In this document: in pieces, positions 45,115 through 58,500 of the stretch
How the letters are laid out: every line of letters starts with the position of its first letter
Numbering within the stretch: position 1 is the first letter of the stretch
Assembly: GCA_030737835.1 (NCBI GenBank)
Contig: CM060850.1
Coordinates: 18,750,032-18,814,031, forward strand
Origin: Acorus gramineus
Lineage: Eukaryota > Streptophyta > Magnoliopsida > Acorales > Acoraceae
DNA length: 64,000 nt
Direction of reading: 5' to 3'
Position numbers and translations under genes: made by a program
The notes under the pieces: generated by a model
Databases searched by the model: none
Told to the model about the DNA's origin: nothing
What the model saw: the letters and a program-made list of their open reading frames with translations, nothing else

Positions 45115-46450
45115 TGTTATATATGTGTCACTTTTAACCTTCTGGTCACCATTGGAACATTCTGGCAGTTTTTCAGTTTTTTTTCGTTTTTCGATCGGAA
45201 CCGCTAAAATCTTGGACTGTTAGCTATCGCCATGAGGTTGAGGGCTCCGATTGAAAATATAACTGCATATTATGTGTCCTGGTACCATTCCAAGCCGCTC
45301 ACGAAAATTTCATCGAATTCCGGTAACGTTTCAGAATTTCACAGTTCCGAAGCGTATCTGGGTTTTGACCGAGCGAGAAGTCATTGGGAGAGTTGACTTG
45401 GTCAAAGTGGGCCCATGACTTGGTCAACCCATTTTGTTTTTTTGTGTGGTTGGGTTGAACCAAGTCAAATCTCACTTAATCCCCTCTAATGCTAGCTTAA
45501 ACCCTAATTAAACCTAGTTAGGCTAATCTAAGTGAGGGATTATATATAAGTGAGAGCAAAAATATCTCCCCCACTATTCATCATCTTCCCCATTTGATTT
45601 TCTCTCTCCCCCTCTCTCTTTTTCTTGGTTTTGACCTAGCTAGAGGGGTTAAAATAAAAAACACAAAGAAGAGAAAGGTTAGATCTCATCCCGATCTATT
45701 CACCGGTGGTCTCGGATTCGAGTTCCCACGAGTTTGAACCCCTCTAACACCCTCTTTTCTTCTCTGATTTCAGCCCCCCTTGGGCTAGGTAGAGATCTTG
45801 GTGGTGGAGGTCTTTGGGGAGGTGTTTCGGTGCACGAAGAGCTCCCGATCCCCTTCCCTTCCTTTCCTTCCTAGGGTAAGCTTTCTTTCCTTCCTTTTCT
45901 TGCTTAGATGCTTGTTTAGGAGGTGTTTTGGGTGCTGGTGGCTGTGGGTGGTTGTTGGTGGCTGTTGGAGGCCATTGGTGGCCGGAGAGAGGTGGTAGAG
46001 TGGCTCGGGCAGGGTGGTAGGTTGGCTCGGGTGGGCTGGCAGCGCAGGCAGGCAGCACAGGCAGGTTGGAAGGCGCAGGGCTGGGCGCTGTCGGACGTGC
46101 GCAAGGGCGTGCGCGCCGGTGGAGCAGGGGTGTTCGGGTGCTGCGCGCAGGGCGCCGAGCGGGGAGTGTGTGCGGGACACTGCGCTGGGGCGCAGTGCGG
46201 GCGGGTACGCTTGCGGGGCGCTGCGCTGGGGCGCAGTGCGCGCGGGTGCACCCGGGGCTGGGCAAGCGGGTGGTGCGAGCGGGCGATGCGAGCTGGTGGG
46301 GCGCACGGGGTGCGCGCGGGATGCGGCGAAGGGGTGCTGGGCGTGCAGGTGTGCGCGCGGGTTGCTGCGCTGGGGCGCAGTGAGCGCGCGGTGCATCGGT
46401 GGGGGGCTCGGCGGGGTGTCCGGACGTGCAGGCTGGGCTCGGCCGTGCGC
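45115..46450 (+). repeat. L1 LTR fragment (L1a), 3'-truncated
   Basis: Starts TGTTATATATGTGTCAC and keeps W-boxes (about 45365-45475), TATATATA (45541-45548), leader, donor-like region and GC-rich interior. It breaks off near 46450 into antisense L2 sequence through a CG-rich, nearly self-complementary stretch (GCGCGCGCC). The 36-nt block and everything after it are absent. Confidence 0.8.
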
Positions 46451-46831
46451 GCGCCCAGCCCATCCCAACCTCATTTTAACCCTCCCCAACCCCTCACACA
46501 CACCCGAACCCATCTAACTAGCATGCATGACCTCCCTAACATCCCCTTAAGCCATGAAAACCAAGAAAAGAAGGGGAGGAGCTCACCTTGGAGGGGGAAC
46601 GAAAGGGGGAGGTTCGGGGGCCCTCGACGCACCCGCGACCACCTCAACCACCACCACTACCTCAGCCCTCCTCAGCCCTCCAATGGCTGAAAATCAGGGG
46701 GGGGATCCATGAAAAGGGAGCTTGAGAGAGAGGGGAACAAACAACAACAACAAAACCTACACTTCCTCCTCCACCTTCTCCTTCTCAAAGAGACATAAAC
46801 ACAAACACTTGGGGGCTTGAGAGAGAGGAAG
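46451..46831 (-). repeat. L2 LTR K, antisense, inner part
   Basis: Reverse complement of the L2 leader region (compare 52400-52810), including the donor-like AAGGTGAGC near 46585 on the minus strand. Bases 46827-46831 (GGAAG) are the left target copy of S4. Confidence 0.8.
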
Positions 46832-49800
46832 TGTCACACCCCGGGCGTCCCCGGGATGCGGCAAGTGTATATATGATATCAGCAGTCAATACAGGAAGTC
46901 AATAATATACCCATAACAACATCAACAATTTCCAACACAGACAACAAAGAGGCTGACATGATATATACACAAATAGCGGAAGCTAAAAGACTGAGTCTGT
47001 AATTCAAAAATACATTACAGACTCGATACATAATCAACTGTCCTGTGAGAGCCAATATATACAAAGACGTCCAAATAACATACAAACGCGTGCCCAAGCA
47101 CGGAATATAACACATACAATCGCAAGGGATGCTGATAGCCTATGATACTCGCGGGACGTGGCGCTACTCCGCTACTAATGAAGTCCCTCGGGGAGCTCCT
47201 CCTCCAGATCCGACTCAGATGACACTGGAGAATAATAATTATGCGAGGGGTGAGCCACACGCTCAGTGAACAGCACAACCCATGCATCACAGCTATATTA
47301 ACCACCAGATTTTATTAACCACAATTTTATTATTCAAGCCACAAAATGGCAGGAACTACACAAATCCAGTGGGTCTCTATCGCCAACCCACTACACCCTC
47401 ACCCTCACCCTCACCCCTCAATAGGTGACATAGGATATTGGGACTTACAAACCAGTGGGTCGCTATCGCCAACCCACTACACCCTCACCCTCACCCCTCA
47501 ATATGGTGACATAGGATATTGGGACTGACTAGGCTGATGGTCACCCTTGGTCCACCGATAGTCTCTCCCCACTCCATCGGCCACCCCACATTCAGCACAG
47601 TCCGTCCCAAATCAGGAGGTGCCTACTGATGGGAGCCCCTGCACGGGACAGCCTTTCTAACGCCGGGGCAGTCTCTACACGGATCCAACGAAGGGAACAG
47701 AACAGCCTATCCATCGCATATGATCCACTCGGATCCGCAGACAACACATCACAACAACTCAAATGCCATGAATTCTTCAGAATTCTCCAGGGCTCATAAC
47801 CAAGATGCGGGGAACATATATAATAACAATTAACGAGGGTTATAATATTATTGGGAAAAGAACCCTTGGGAGGGCAACGTGAGGTCCCGATATAGGACAT
47901 CCCGACAACCAAACAAAGAACACGGAGTACCCTAGCCCGAGTCTCAATGTTGACCTTGCAAGGCCCCTCCCTATAATATTATATAAGGCATGCTAATAAT
48001 CATATGCTAGCATTTAAATTAATAAATTAAACTAGAAGGACGCATGCATAGGCCGAGGCTTCCTAGCATGAGAACAGGGTGACAGGATGCATGGCTCTTA
48101 CACATATCCTAAGGGTGCAAGTCCCTAACATACAAAGTCTAGGGTGGCATGCATTCTACATATTAATCATGCTTGCATGGATTACATACTACACAGGTTA
48201 ATATCAACTACGGTGCCCCAGGGGAGGACGGTATACGCCCAAGTGCATATAACGCCTCCCTACTGGGTTGGATTGTCCCACTCACCAAAGACCGGGTCGT
48301 CGGCGACCGTCCGTCGATATCTGCAAGATAGGGTAACCAACTTGGTGAGTAAATTACACAAATACGACAAAAATACATTAAAAATACTCAACACTCGGAC
48401 AAGCGTACATACGGCCTGTACGCACGCGAGCCCGAGCACCCCGACTCACTCTCGAACCCCCAGGCAGCCGTACGCACGGCCACCCGACCCAGGCGCACAG
48501 CCGCTCCTCAGCCCGCGCGCCCAGTCGCAGGGCTGAGCCCAGCCTGCACGCCCGGACACCCCGCCGAGTCCCCCCACCGGTGCACCGCGCGCTCACTGCG
48601 CCCCAGCGCAACAACCCGCAGGCACACCCGCACGCCCAGCGCCCCATCGCAGCACCCCGCGCGCACCACCCGCTCGCATCACCTGCTTGCACCACCCGCT
48701 CATCCAGCCCCGGGTGCACCCGCGCGCACTACGCCCCATCGCAGCGCCCCGCACTGCGCCCCAGCGCAGTGCCCCACACACACTCCCCGATCGGCGCCCT
48801 GCGCACAGCACCCCCACGCGGCCCCGCGCACACGGCACACACTGCGCCTCGCGCAGCGCCCCGCGCGCACTCCCCTGCACGGCGCCCAGTGCGCAGCACC
48901 CGAACACCCCTGCTCCACCCGCGCGCACGCCCGACAGCGCCCAGCCCTGCGCCTGCCAGCCTACCTGCCCTGCCTGCCTGCGCTACTTGCCTGCGCTGCC
49001 AGCCTACCCGAGCCAACCTGCCACTCTGCCCGAGCCACTCCACCATCACTCACTGGCCACCATTGGCCTCCAACAGCCACCAACAACCACCCACAGCCAC
49101 CAGCACCCAAAACACCTCCTAAACAAGCATCTAAGCAAGAAAAGGAATGAAAGAAGGCTTACCCTAGGAGAGGAAAGGAAGGGAAGGGGACCGGGAGCTC
49201 TTCGTGCACCGAAACACCTCCCCAAAGACCTCCACCACCAAGATCTCTACCTAGCCCAAGGGGGGCTGAAATCAGAGAAGAAAAGAGGGTGTTAGAGGGG
49301 GTCAAACTCGTGGGAACTCGAATCCGAGACCACCGGTGGATAGATCGGGATGAGATCTAACATTTCTCTTCTTTGTGCTTTTGATTTTAACCCCTCTAGC
49401 TAGGTCAAAACCAAGAAAAAGAGAGAGGGGGAGAGAGAAATCAAATGGGGAAGATGATGAATAGTGGGGGAGATATTTTAGATTCACTTATATATAATCC
49501 CCTCACTTAGATTAGGTTAAGCTAGGTTAATTAGGGTTTAAGCTAGCATTAGAGGGGATTAAGTGAGATTTGACTTGGGTCAACCCAACCACACAAAAAA
49601 ACAAAAGGGGTTGACCAAGTCATGGGCCCACTTTGACCAAGTCAACTCTCCCAATGACTTCTCGTTCGGTCAAAACCCGTATACGTTTCGGAACTGCAAA
49701 ATTCTGAGACGTTACCGGAATTCGATGAAATTTTCATGAGCGGCTTGGAATGGCATCAGGACACATAAGATGCAGTTAGATTTTCAATCGAAGCCCTCAA

Positions 49801-49922
49801 CCTCAGGGTGATAGCTAAAAGCCCAAAATTTTAGCGGTTCCGATCGAAAAACGAAAAAAATCGAAAAACTGCCAGAATGTCCCAATGGTGACCAGAAGGT
49901 TAAAAGTGACACATATATAACA
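46832..49922 (-). mobile_element. Solo L1 LTR (S4), subfamily L1a, antisense, nested in L2 LTR K
   Basis: 3091 bp, with perfect target duplication GGAAG (46827-46831 and 49923-49927). The minus-strand start is at 49922. It contains W-boxes (about 49565-49680), a TATA-like site (about 49490-49496), 35-nt version of the exon-like block (48286-48320), hairpin GGGAGG/CCTCCC (48222-48260), minisatellite (47392-47530) and the acidic frame near 47180-47235, whose stop is one codon earlier than in sister copies. Confidence 0.93.
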
Positions 49923-49927
49923 GGAAG

Positions 49928-50478
49928 AGAGAGCAAAGAAAGAAGGTTGACGTGGGGGTTATGGGAGGGAGAGAGAGAGAGATATTTGTTGCACACAAAT
50001 ATCTAAAGAGGGAATGAAATGACTAAGTCGCCCTTTGACCAGAAATTCTGCGCATGCTTCACTGGAACAGCCATAACTTCTTCGATATAGCTCCGAATTG
50101 CACAATTGCAAGTCCTATGGAAATACAAGAAGATTATCTACAACTTTCATGTTTATGCCAAGATCAAATAATCTCTCCAGCTATTCCGAAATTAGAGCTA
50201 AACATAGAGCAGGGCTGCTGCCAGAATTTCCCTCCCCGGGGTATACTTGGAAAAATACCTATAACTTTTACTACAAGAATCCAGTTGATCTAATTCCACT
50301 TCTGTACGAAAGCTAACTCAAAACTGGACATCTCATAGTAAAATCATATTTAAACCTCTTCATCTTGGATTTTAACAAAATCAAATCCAAATACCAAATT
50401 GAAAATACATAACTTCTAGGAAAAAAATTATGTACCCAAATTTTCAATTAGAGCGCTCCAAATGACACAAGCACAACA
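49928..50478 (-). repeat. L2 LTR K, antisense, 5' part
   Basis: Reverse complement of the L2 LTR start: minus-strand TGTTGTGCTTGTGTCATT at 50478, matching 51852-52330 and 61540-62030. Its other end was lost at about 46451. Confidence 0.85.
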
Positions 50479-50738
50479 TTAAGGCTTGGGTAGGAGATTC
50501 CAGCCAGTAATATGATAGTGATGAATTGGTTGCAATTTCTAAGGTGTGGATTGCGTCTCAATAATGGAGCTTTTTTCCCGTGCATCGGTATCGCTGGTAA
50601 CCATGGAGTTCGCGTGCAGCGCCAGTTTCAAATGTTGAGGATGTGGCGTATTGCTCATTAAGGGGTGATGTCTTCTTTCAGCCTTCCTACTCAGAATTAA
50701 GGAGCCTTGCGGGGTCATTGTTGAGACCCGGGCTAGGG
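50479..50738 (+). mobile_element. Fragment of L2 internal leader
   Basis: Matches 59231-59500 in the L2 element downstream (GTGATGAATTGGTTGCAATT, GAGACCCGGGCTAGGG). It is the host into which both flanking antisense L2 LTRs were inserted. Confidence 0.8.
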
Positions 50739-51851
50739 TGTCACGCCCCAGGCGTCCCCGAGACGTGGTAATAATAAAATATCAGCTATCAATACCTGAG
50801 GTCAATAAAGACTCCAACAACCATACACAAGGCGGCAAAGCAAGATAATGATAACTGACTGAAAAGTGGAAGCATAATATATAAACAATGTCTGTAAATC
50901 AAAAACATTATTACAGACCCGAATACACAATCAATGTCCTGTGAAAGCCAAGTCTAGACCAAAGAAAATACAACCTGTGCCACATGCACGATTTACAAAG
51001 CATAAAATGACTCTAGGAATGCTGACAGCCTCGCACTCGCCACCCGCCGGAAGAACGCTCCACTCCCATAAGACCACGCCACAGGAAAGCTCTAGCTCCA
51101 CGCCCAACACTGCCCCTGAAAAGAAACAGTATGCGAGGGGTGAGCTACAAGCTCAGTGAGTGGCTGGAAACCAATCACCATTCTACAGTTCAATACATAA
51201 TCAATTCCCTTTTTCAAGGAAAACATGGGTAGAAACCCAATGGATAACTGGGTCACGCGGCGGCGCGACCAACCTCACCCCCACCCTCACTCCCGGAGGG
51301 AGACTCTTGGGACTTTTGGGGAGAGACCATACCGTCGGTCGAAGAGACCCGGATTTACTGGTCTACACAACACTACTGGATCATCTACATCTAGATAATT
51401 TCTCAAACGATGCCTTTAAACATCGATACAAGACCGGACCCAACAACTATGGGAACGGTCGAACAACAAATGGGTCACGCGGCGATATTTCTTCACCTCA
51501 TCCTTACCCTCACTCCTGGAGGGAGACTCTTGGGACTTATGGAAGAGATTTAGACTGCTCTACACCCTTGGTCCACCGGTAGCCTCTCCCGCGTAGCCTC
51601 TACCTGGTATACTCCAACTATCAGTACCCTTCCGAATGCGTCGGTGGTACCTACGGACGGGAGCCCTCTGTCAGGACAGCTTTAATCGCCGGGAAGTCCC
51701 TACTCGGATCCAACGAAGGGGAGAACGATTCCCATGCCCGCAACATCATTCGTTAACCCTCTCCCGGGTAGTATCTACAACCCGATCTCCTCGACTCACC
51801 ACTCTACACCCTTGGTCCGCCAGTACCCCTTTCCCCGCGTAGCCTCTACCT
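50739..51851 (-). repeat. L2 LTR F2, antisense, 3' part
   Basis: LTR end at 50739 (TGTCACGCCCCAGGCG) with sequence parallel to 38748-39575 and then 43079 onward. At 51852 it is interrupted by the plus-strand L2 element H, whose right border is outside the window. Confidence 0.82.
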
Positions 51852-53387
51852 TGTTGTGCCTGTGTCATTTGGAGCGCTCTGTTTGAAAATTTGGGTACAT
51901 AATTTTTTTTCCTCGAAGTTATGTATTCCAAATTTGGTATTTGGATTTGATTTTGTTAAAATCCAAGATGAAGAGGTTTAAATATGAGTTTACTATGAGA
52001 TGTCCAGTTTTGAGTTAGCTTTCGTACAGAAGTGGAATTAGATCAACTGGATTCTTGTAGTAAAAGTTATGGGTATTTTTCCAAGTATACCCCGGGGATG
52101 GAAATTCTGGCAGCAGCCCTGTTCTATGTTTAGCTCTAATTTTGGAATATCTGGAGAGATTATTTGATCTTGGCATGAACATGAAAGTTGTAGATAATCT
52201 TCTTAGCTTTCCAATGGACTTGGAATTGTGCAATTCGGAGCTATATCGAGGAAGTTATGGCTGTTCCAGTGAAGCATGCGCAGAATTTCTAGTCAAAGGG
52301 CGACTAGGTCTTTTCTCCTTAGATATTTGTGATAAATATCTTTCTCTCTCTCTCTCTCTCTCCCTTCTCACTTCCACGCCAATTTCATTTTCTCTCTTTC
52401 TCTCTTTCAAACACCCCCCCCCCCATGTGTTTGTTTTAAATCCCCAATGAGAAGAGAAGGTGGAGGTGCTAGTGCAAGTGAGTCTTTGTCCATGTGTTGT
52501 TGTTGTTGTTTGTTCCTCTCTCTCTCAAGCTCCCTTTCTCATGATCTTCCCCCCCCCCCCCGATTGCATCCATAGAGGGCTGAGGAGGCCGAAGAGGTGG
52601 TGGTGGTGGTGGTGGTGGTGGCGGTTGAGGTGGTCGCGGGTGCGTCGAGGGCCCCCGAACCTCCCCCTTTTGTTCCCCCTCCAAGGTGAGCTCCTCCCCT
52701 TCTTTTCTTGATTTTCATGGCTTAAGGGGATGTTGGCGAGGTCATGCATGCTAGGTAGATGGGTTAGGGTGTGTGTGAGGGGTTGGGGAGGGTTAAAATG
52801 AGGTTAGGATGAGCTGGGCGAGCGCTGGGCGCAGTCTGCGCGCGTGCGCGGGCGCAGGCAGGCGCTGGCGGGCGCGGGCGCGCGAGTGCGCGGGTGCGCG
52901 CGGAGTGGTCGCGCGGGTGTGCGCGGGAGTGCGCGCGAGCGCGCGGAGCAGGCGCCTGGGCATGCGCTTGGGCGCGGGGCTAGGGACCAGTGCGCGCGCG
53001 TGCGTGCGTGCGTGTGCGTGCGCGTGCTGGGGCATGCGCAGGGTGCTGCGCGAGGGGCGCGGGCTGGACGCGCGGTGTGCGTGGGCGCGCGCGAGCGTGT
53101 GCGTGCGCGCGGTAGCACGTCTGGGCGCGTGGGCAAGCACGCGTCTGTGCGCCGATGGTGCCGGGGTGCGTGCGTGCATGTGCATTCGTGCGTGCGCGTG
53201 CGGGGGGCCATGCGTGTGGCTGCCCGAGGGTTCAGGTAGGTGTCGGGGCACTCGGACTCGCGTGCGTACGTGCGTGCTCGCATGCGTGCAAGTCTGTATG
53301 CATGCTTATCCGAGTATTGGGTATTTCTAATGATTTCTATGTGTAAATTGTGTTGTTTCTCACCAGTTGGATGCCCCTACCTTGCAG

Positions 53388-53426
53388 ATCTCGTCGGATG
53401 GGATGCGCGAGGTCCCGGGTCGTAAG
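53388..53426 (+). other. 39-nt exon-like block in L2 LTR
   Basis: CTTGCAG on the left and AAG/GTGAGT on the right, a full splice-type consensus. The identical length in the second LTR at 63067-63105 supports constraint. Confidence 0.5.
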
Positions 53427-53949
53427 GTGAGTGGTTTGATTCCAATCCCCCCCTCTCTACGGACGCGCTCGACCCGCGTAGACGCGCGTCGCGCATCGAT
53501 GCCCCCCCCCCCCCAACTAATATGTAGATGTTTTGCATGCTAGGGATATACATCCATGTATCGTGTATAGAGGCCCGTACATGCCTAGACACCATGTCCT
53601 GTACTTAAAAGACTTGATCTATGAATGATTAATATGATGTATCAATGCCACATTAGACCTTGTATGGTAGGGAAATGCATCCTGACACCATGTTTCATGC
53701 TAGGAAAGCCTCGACCTGTGGATGTTCCCATTTAGTTTAATTTATTTAAATCAAGATGGGATTATGTGATTATATTGTTATTAGCATGCCTTAGAGAATA
53801 TTATAACCTTGTGGTTATAATATATGGTTCCCCGCATCTTAGTTATGCGCCCTGGAGGAATTCTTGAGAATTCATGACATTAGTAGTGTTAGAAATCGTT
53901 GTCGACGGATCCAACAGGATCGTACGCGCGTGAGTAGGCTGTCTTCTCC

Positions 53950-54712
53950 TTTTGGTTGGATCCGATGTAGGGACTCCCCAGCGTTAGACAGGCTGTCCTG
54001 ACAGAGGGCTCCCATCTGTAGGTACCTCCGATGTGTTCGGACAGTGCTGATCGTGGGAGTATACCAAGCAAGCTACGGAGTGGAGGATAGGCTACCGGGT
54101 GGACCAGGGTTGGAGAGCGGCCTAGTCTGAAAAGACCCATGACACCCCTAAAGGGCGAGTGTGGGGTGGATCGGCGATGTTACGACTCTCTAACTTGTGT
54201 AGTTACTCCTGTATAGGGACTGTAATTATTTAAGGTTAATATGAGTGTGTTGGTTGTTGTTATGCATGTGTGTGATATCTCGATGAGCGAGTATCGAGAG
54301 TGGTTGTTTTCCATTGGGTTTCGCTTTGCGAACGTGGGATCGTTCTCCCCTTCGTTGGATCCGATGTAGGAACTCCCCGGCGTTGGCTATACCTGTCAGA
54401 GGACTAGGCGGAGGCCACGAGGGTGGGAGAGGCTACCGGTGGACCAAGGGTAAGAGCGGTGAGTTGAGGAGATCAGGTTGTAGATACTACCCGGGAGAGG
54501 GTTAATGAATGATGTCGCGAGCGTGGAATCGTTCTCCCCTTCGTTGGATCCGAGTAGTGACATCCCCGGCGTTAGACAGGCTGTCCTGACAGAGGGCTCC
54601 CATCTGTAGGTACCTCCGATGTGTTCGGATAGTGCTGATCATGGGAGTATACCAGGTAAGCTACGGAGCGGGGAGAGGCTACCGGTGGACCAGGGGTGTA
54701 GAGCAGTCTAAG
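53950..54712 (+). repeat. Degenerate tandem repeats in L2 LTR
   Basis: Three units share CCTTCGTTGGATCCGA, a CCCCGGCGTT core and GAGAGGCTACCGG. Spacing is irregular. A single equivalent occurs in L1 LTRs before the minisatellite. Confidence 0.7.
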
Positions 54713-55562
54713 TCTCTCCCAAAGTCCCAAGATGTCTCCTTTCAGGAGTGAGGGTGTGGATGAGGCAAAGACGCGTCGCCTCGTGACCCATTCGTTGTTC
54801 GACCGTTCCCATAGATGTTGGGTCCGGTCTCGTGATGGATGTTGAAGGACATCGATGGGCGATTATCTAGATGTAGATGATCCAGTAGTGTTGAGTAGAC
54901 CAGTAAATCCGGGTCTCTTCGACCGACGGCATGGTCTCTAGACCAGTAAATCTGGGTCTCTTCGACCGACGGTATGGTCTCTCCCCATAAGTCCCAAAAG
55001 ACTCCCTTCGGGAGTGAGGGTTGGTCGCGCCGCCGCGTGACCCAGTTATCCATTGGGTTTCTACCCATGTTTTTCCTTGAAAAAGGAAATTGATTATGTA
55101 TTGAACTGTAGAATGGTGATTGGTTTCCAGCCACTCACTGAGCTTGTAGCTCACCCTCGCATACTGTTTCTTTTTAGGGACAGTGTTGGGAGTGGAGCTG
55201 GAGCTTCCTGTGGCGTGGTCTTATGGGTGTGGAGCGTTCTGCCGGCAGGTGGCGTGTGCGAGGCTGTCAGCATTCCTAGAGTCATTTTATGCTTTGTAAT
55301 CATGCATGTGGCACAGGTTGTATTTTCTTTGGTCTAGACTTGGCTTTCACAGGACATTGATTGTGTATTCGGGTCTATAATAGTGTTTTTGATTTACAGA
55401 CATTGTTATATATTATGCTTCCGCTTTTTAGTCAGTTATCTTTATCTTGCTTTGCCACCTTGTGTTCTGTTGTTGGTGTCTTTATTGAACTCAGGTATTG
55501 ATAGCTGATATTATATTTTATTTTGCCACGTCTCGAGGACGCCTGGGGCGTGACAAAATAGT

Positions 55563-55574
55563 TAGTATCAGAGC
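55563..55574 (+). other. Primer-binding site of L2 element H
   Basis: TAGTATCAGAGC, one mismatch from the initiator-Met type TGGTATCAGAGC, seven bases after the LTR end. Confidence 0.8.
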
Positions 55575-55585
55575 CTGGTCCTGTC

Positions 55586-58500
55586 TGTCACGCCCCGGGC
55601 GTCCCCGAGACGCGGCAAGTGTATATAAAATATCAGAATCTACACAGGAGGTCAATAATATATCATACACAAGCAACCAGAATGACACACAGACAACAAA
55701 AGCAGGGCTGACATGATATATACACCAAATGCGGAAGCTAAAGACTGAATCTGTAATCAAAACACACTACAGACTCCATACATAATCACATGTCCTGTGA
55801 GAGCCAATATACATACAAAGACATCCAAATACAACACAATCGCGTGCCCAAGCATGGAAATATAATACATACAGGCACAATGGATGCTGATAGCCTCTGA
55901 AACTCGCGGGACGTGGCGCTACTCCGCTACTGATGAAATCCCTCGGGGAGCTCCTCCTCCAGATCCGACTCAGATGACACTGAAGAAAAATATTATGCGA
56001 GGGGTGAGCCACACGCTCAGTGAACGGCACAACCCATGCATCACAGACAATATTGACCACAACCAGATAATTCTTAACATCCACAACCACATTACCATAG
56101 CCACAAATAACAACAATTCCTCAACTAGTGGGTCGCTAACGCCAACCCACTACACCCTCACCCTCACCCTCAATGGGTGACCAAGGATATTGGGACTAAT
56201 CAACACAAAACCAGCGGGTCGCTTCCGCCAACCCGCCACACCCTCACCCTCACCCCTCAAGGGGTGACCAAGGATATTGGGACTTACAATCCAGTGGGTC
56301 GCCACATCGCCGGCCCACCATACCCTCACCCTCACCCTCAACAGGTGACCCAGGCTCTTGGGACTGACTAGGCTGTTGGTCACCCTTGGTCCACCGATAG
56401 TCTCTCCTCACTCCGTAGGTCGTTTGGCCACTCCCACGTTCAGCACAGTCCTTCTACCAGATCAGGAGGCGCCTACTACTGGGAGCCCCTGCACGGGACA
56501 ACCTGTCTAACGCTGAGGTAGTCACTACACGGATCCAACGAAGGGAACAGAACAGCCTATCCATCGCATATGATCCACTCGGATCCGCAGACAACACATC
56601 ATAACAACACTAATGTTCTGAATTCCTCAGAACCCACCAGGGCGCATAACTACGATGCGGGGAACATGCATAAGGTTATAACAAGGGTGGAATATCATTG
56701 GGGGAAAGAAACTCGGGAGGGCAGCGTGAGTTCCCGTTATAGGACACCCCGACAACCAAACAAGGAACACGGTGTACCCTAACCCGGGTCTCACCGCTGT
56801 CCTCGCAAGGCCCCTCCCCTATAATATTCACTATAACATGCAATTTAACATTTACTAGCATTTAATTTAGTAAATAAACTAGTAGGGCACATGCATCGGT
56901 CGGGCTTCCTAGCATGGAAACGGGGGACATGGTGCATGGCTCATACCCATACCCTAAGGGTGCAAGTCCCTAACATGCAGAGTCTAGGGTAACATGCATT
57001 CTACATTTAAATCATACAAACATGTATTACATATTACTGCTGGTTAATATACACCCATGGTGCCCCAGGAGAGGTCGGTATACGCCCAAAATGCGTACAA
57101 CGCCTCTCTACTGGGTTGGATTGTCCCACTCATCGAAGTCCGGGTCGTCGCGCGACCGTCCGTTAAGATCTGCAAGACAGGGTATTATATGGTGAGTAAA
57201 ATCCACAAATACTCTAAAATACCCAAAAATACATCAAATATACTCTAAAAGTACCCCATACTCGGGCAAACGTACATACGACACGTACGCACGCTAGCCC
57301 GAGCACTCCGGCTCACTCCCGCACCGCTGGCAACCACCCGCACAGCCACCCGACCCCCCGGGTGAGCCGCCGCGCCTCAGCCCGCGCGCCAGGCGCCGCC
57401 GGGCCCCTGCCCGCCGCCTTGGACCCGCAGCCGAGCCACCCGGTGCGCCGCCGCCCACTGCGCCCCGCCGCAGCAGCCCGCGCGCACCCCCGCGCACACC
57501 ACGCGAACACGCCGCACGCCCTGCGCGCACCCCGCGCGCACCGCCAGCTCCGCCCCGCGCGCACCCAGCGCGCACCACCAGCTCCCACACCGCGCGCACG
57601 CCTGCCTCTGCCCAGCGCCCCGCACGCACGCCCCACAGCGGTGCCCAGCGCCCAGCGCCCCGCGCCCAGCACCCTCGGCCAGCCCCCGGTACCCGCGACC
57701 CAGCTCCCAGCGCTCTGCGCCCAGCACCCGGGACCCTCACCCAGCGTCCACGCGCACGCACGCGCAACACGCGCCCAGCGCGCCTGCCAGCCTACCCGCG
57801 CTGCTGCCCGCGTTGCCTGCCTGCGCGCGTCGCCGAGTGGCCCGAGCACCGCTCACCTGCACGCCCAGGGCACTGCCCGCCTGATACCCGAGCGCCCCTG
57901 CCCTGCTCGCCTGCGCGCCCAGCCTGCTCGCCCGGCCTGCCAGCGCGCACAGCCCAGCTAGCCTACCCGCACGCATCTCCCTGCACCCCCCGAGCGCACG
58001 CCCGCGCGCGCACCCGCGCACACGCGCTTGCGCGCCCAGCAAACTGGTGCATCTGCTCCCAGCCTACCTGACCTAGCCCTGCCAGCCTGCCCAGTGCGCA
58101 CGCCCAGCCCTACTGGCCCCCAGCGCCAGTCGAGCGCCCGCACGCCCAGCCCTGCTGGCCCCCAGCACCATCCGAGCGCACGCACGCGCGCACGCCCGGC
58201 ACGCGCGCACGCCCGCGCCAACCCCTGCGCCTGCGCTGCGCTGCTGCCCTGCCCGAGACAGCAGCCCGCCAGCCCGAGCTGCAAGCCTGCCAGCCCGAGC
58301 TCCTCTACCAACCACCTCCGACCACCACCACAGCCTCCGACCACCTCCCACAGCCCTCCGACGGCCACCCACCGCCGCCAACCTCCACCCAACCCCATTT
58401 CCACCCTCCTAGCATACATCTAAGCAAGAAAGAGAGGAAAAAGAGGCTTACCAAGGGGAGGAAGGGAAATCCGGTTGCTCTCCGCGCACCGAAACCTCTC

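Larger units (their letters stand above)
51852..55555 (+). repeat. 5' LTR of L2 element H
   Basis: TGTTGTGCCTGTGTCATT to GCCTGGGGCGTGACA, 3704 bp. It holds the CT-rich leader (about 52340-52520), donor-like AAG/GTGAGC near 52685, a GC-rich interior with GCGTGC alternation (52810-53300), the 39-nt block 53388-53426 between CTTGCAG and GTGAGT, three degenerate copies of a TTGGATCC repeat (about 53950-54120, 54335-54460, 54530-54710) and a further acceptor-like TTTCTTTTTAG near 55176. A second copy begins at 61540. Confidence 0.9.
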
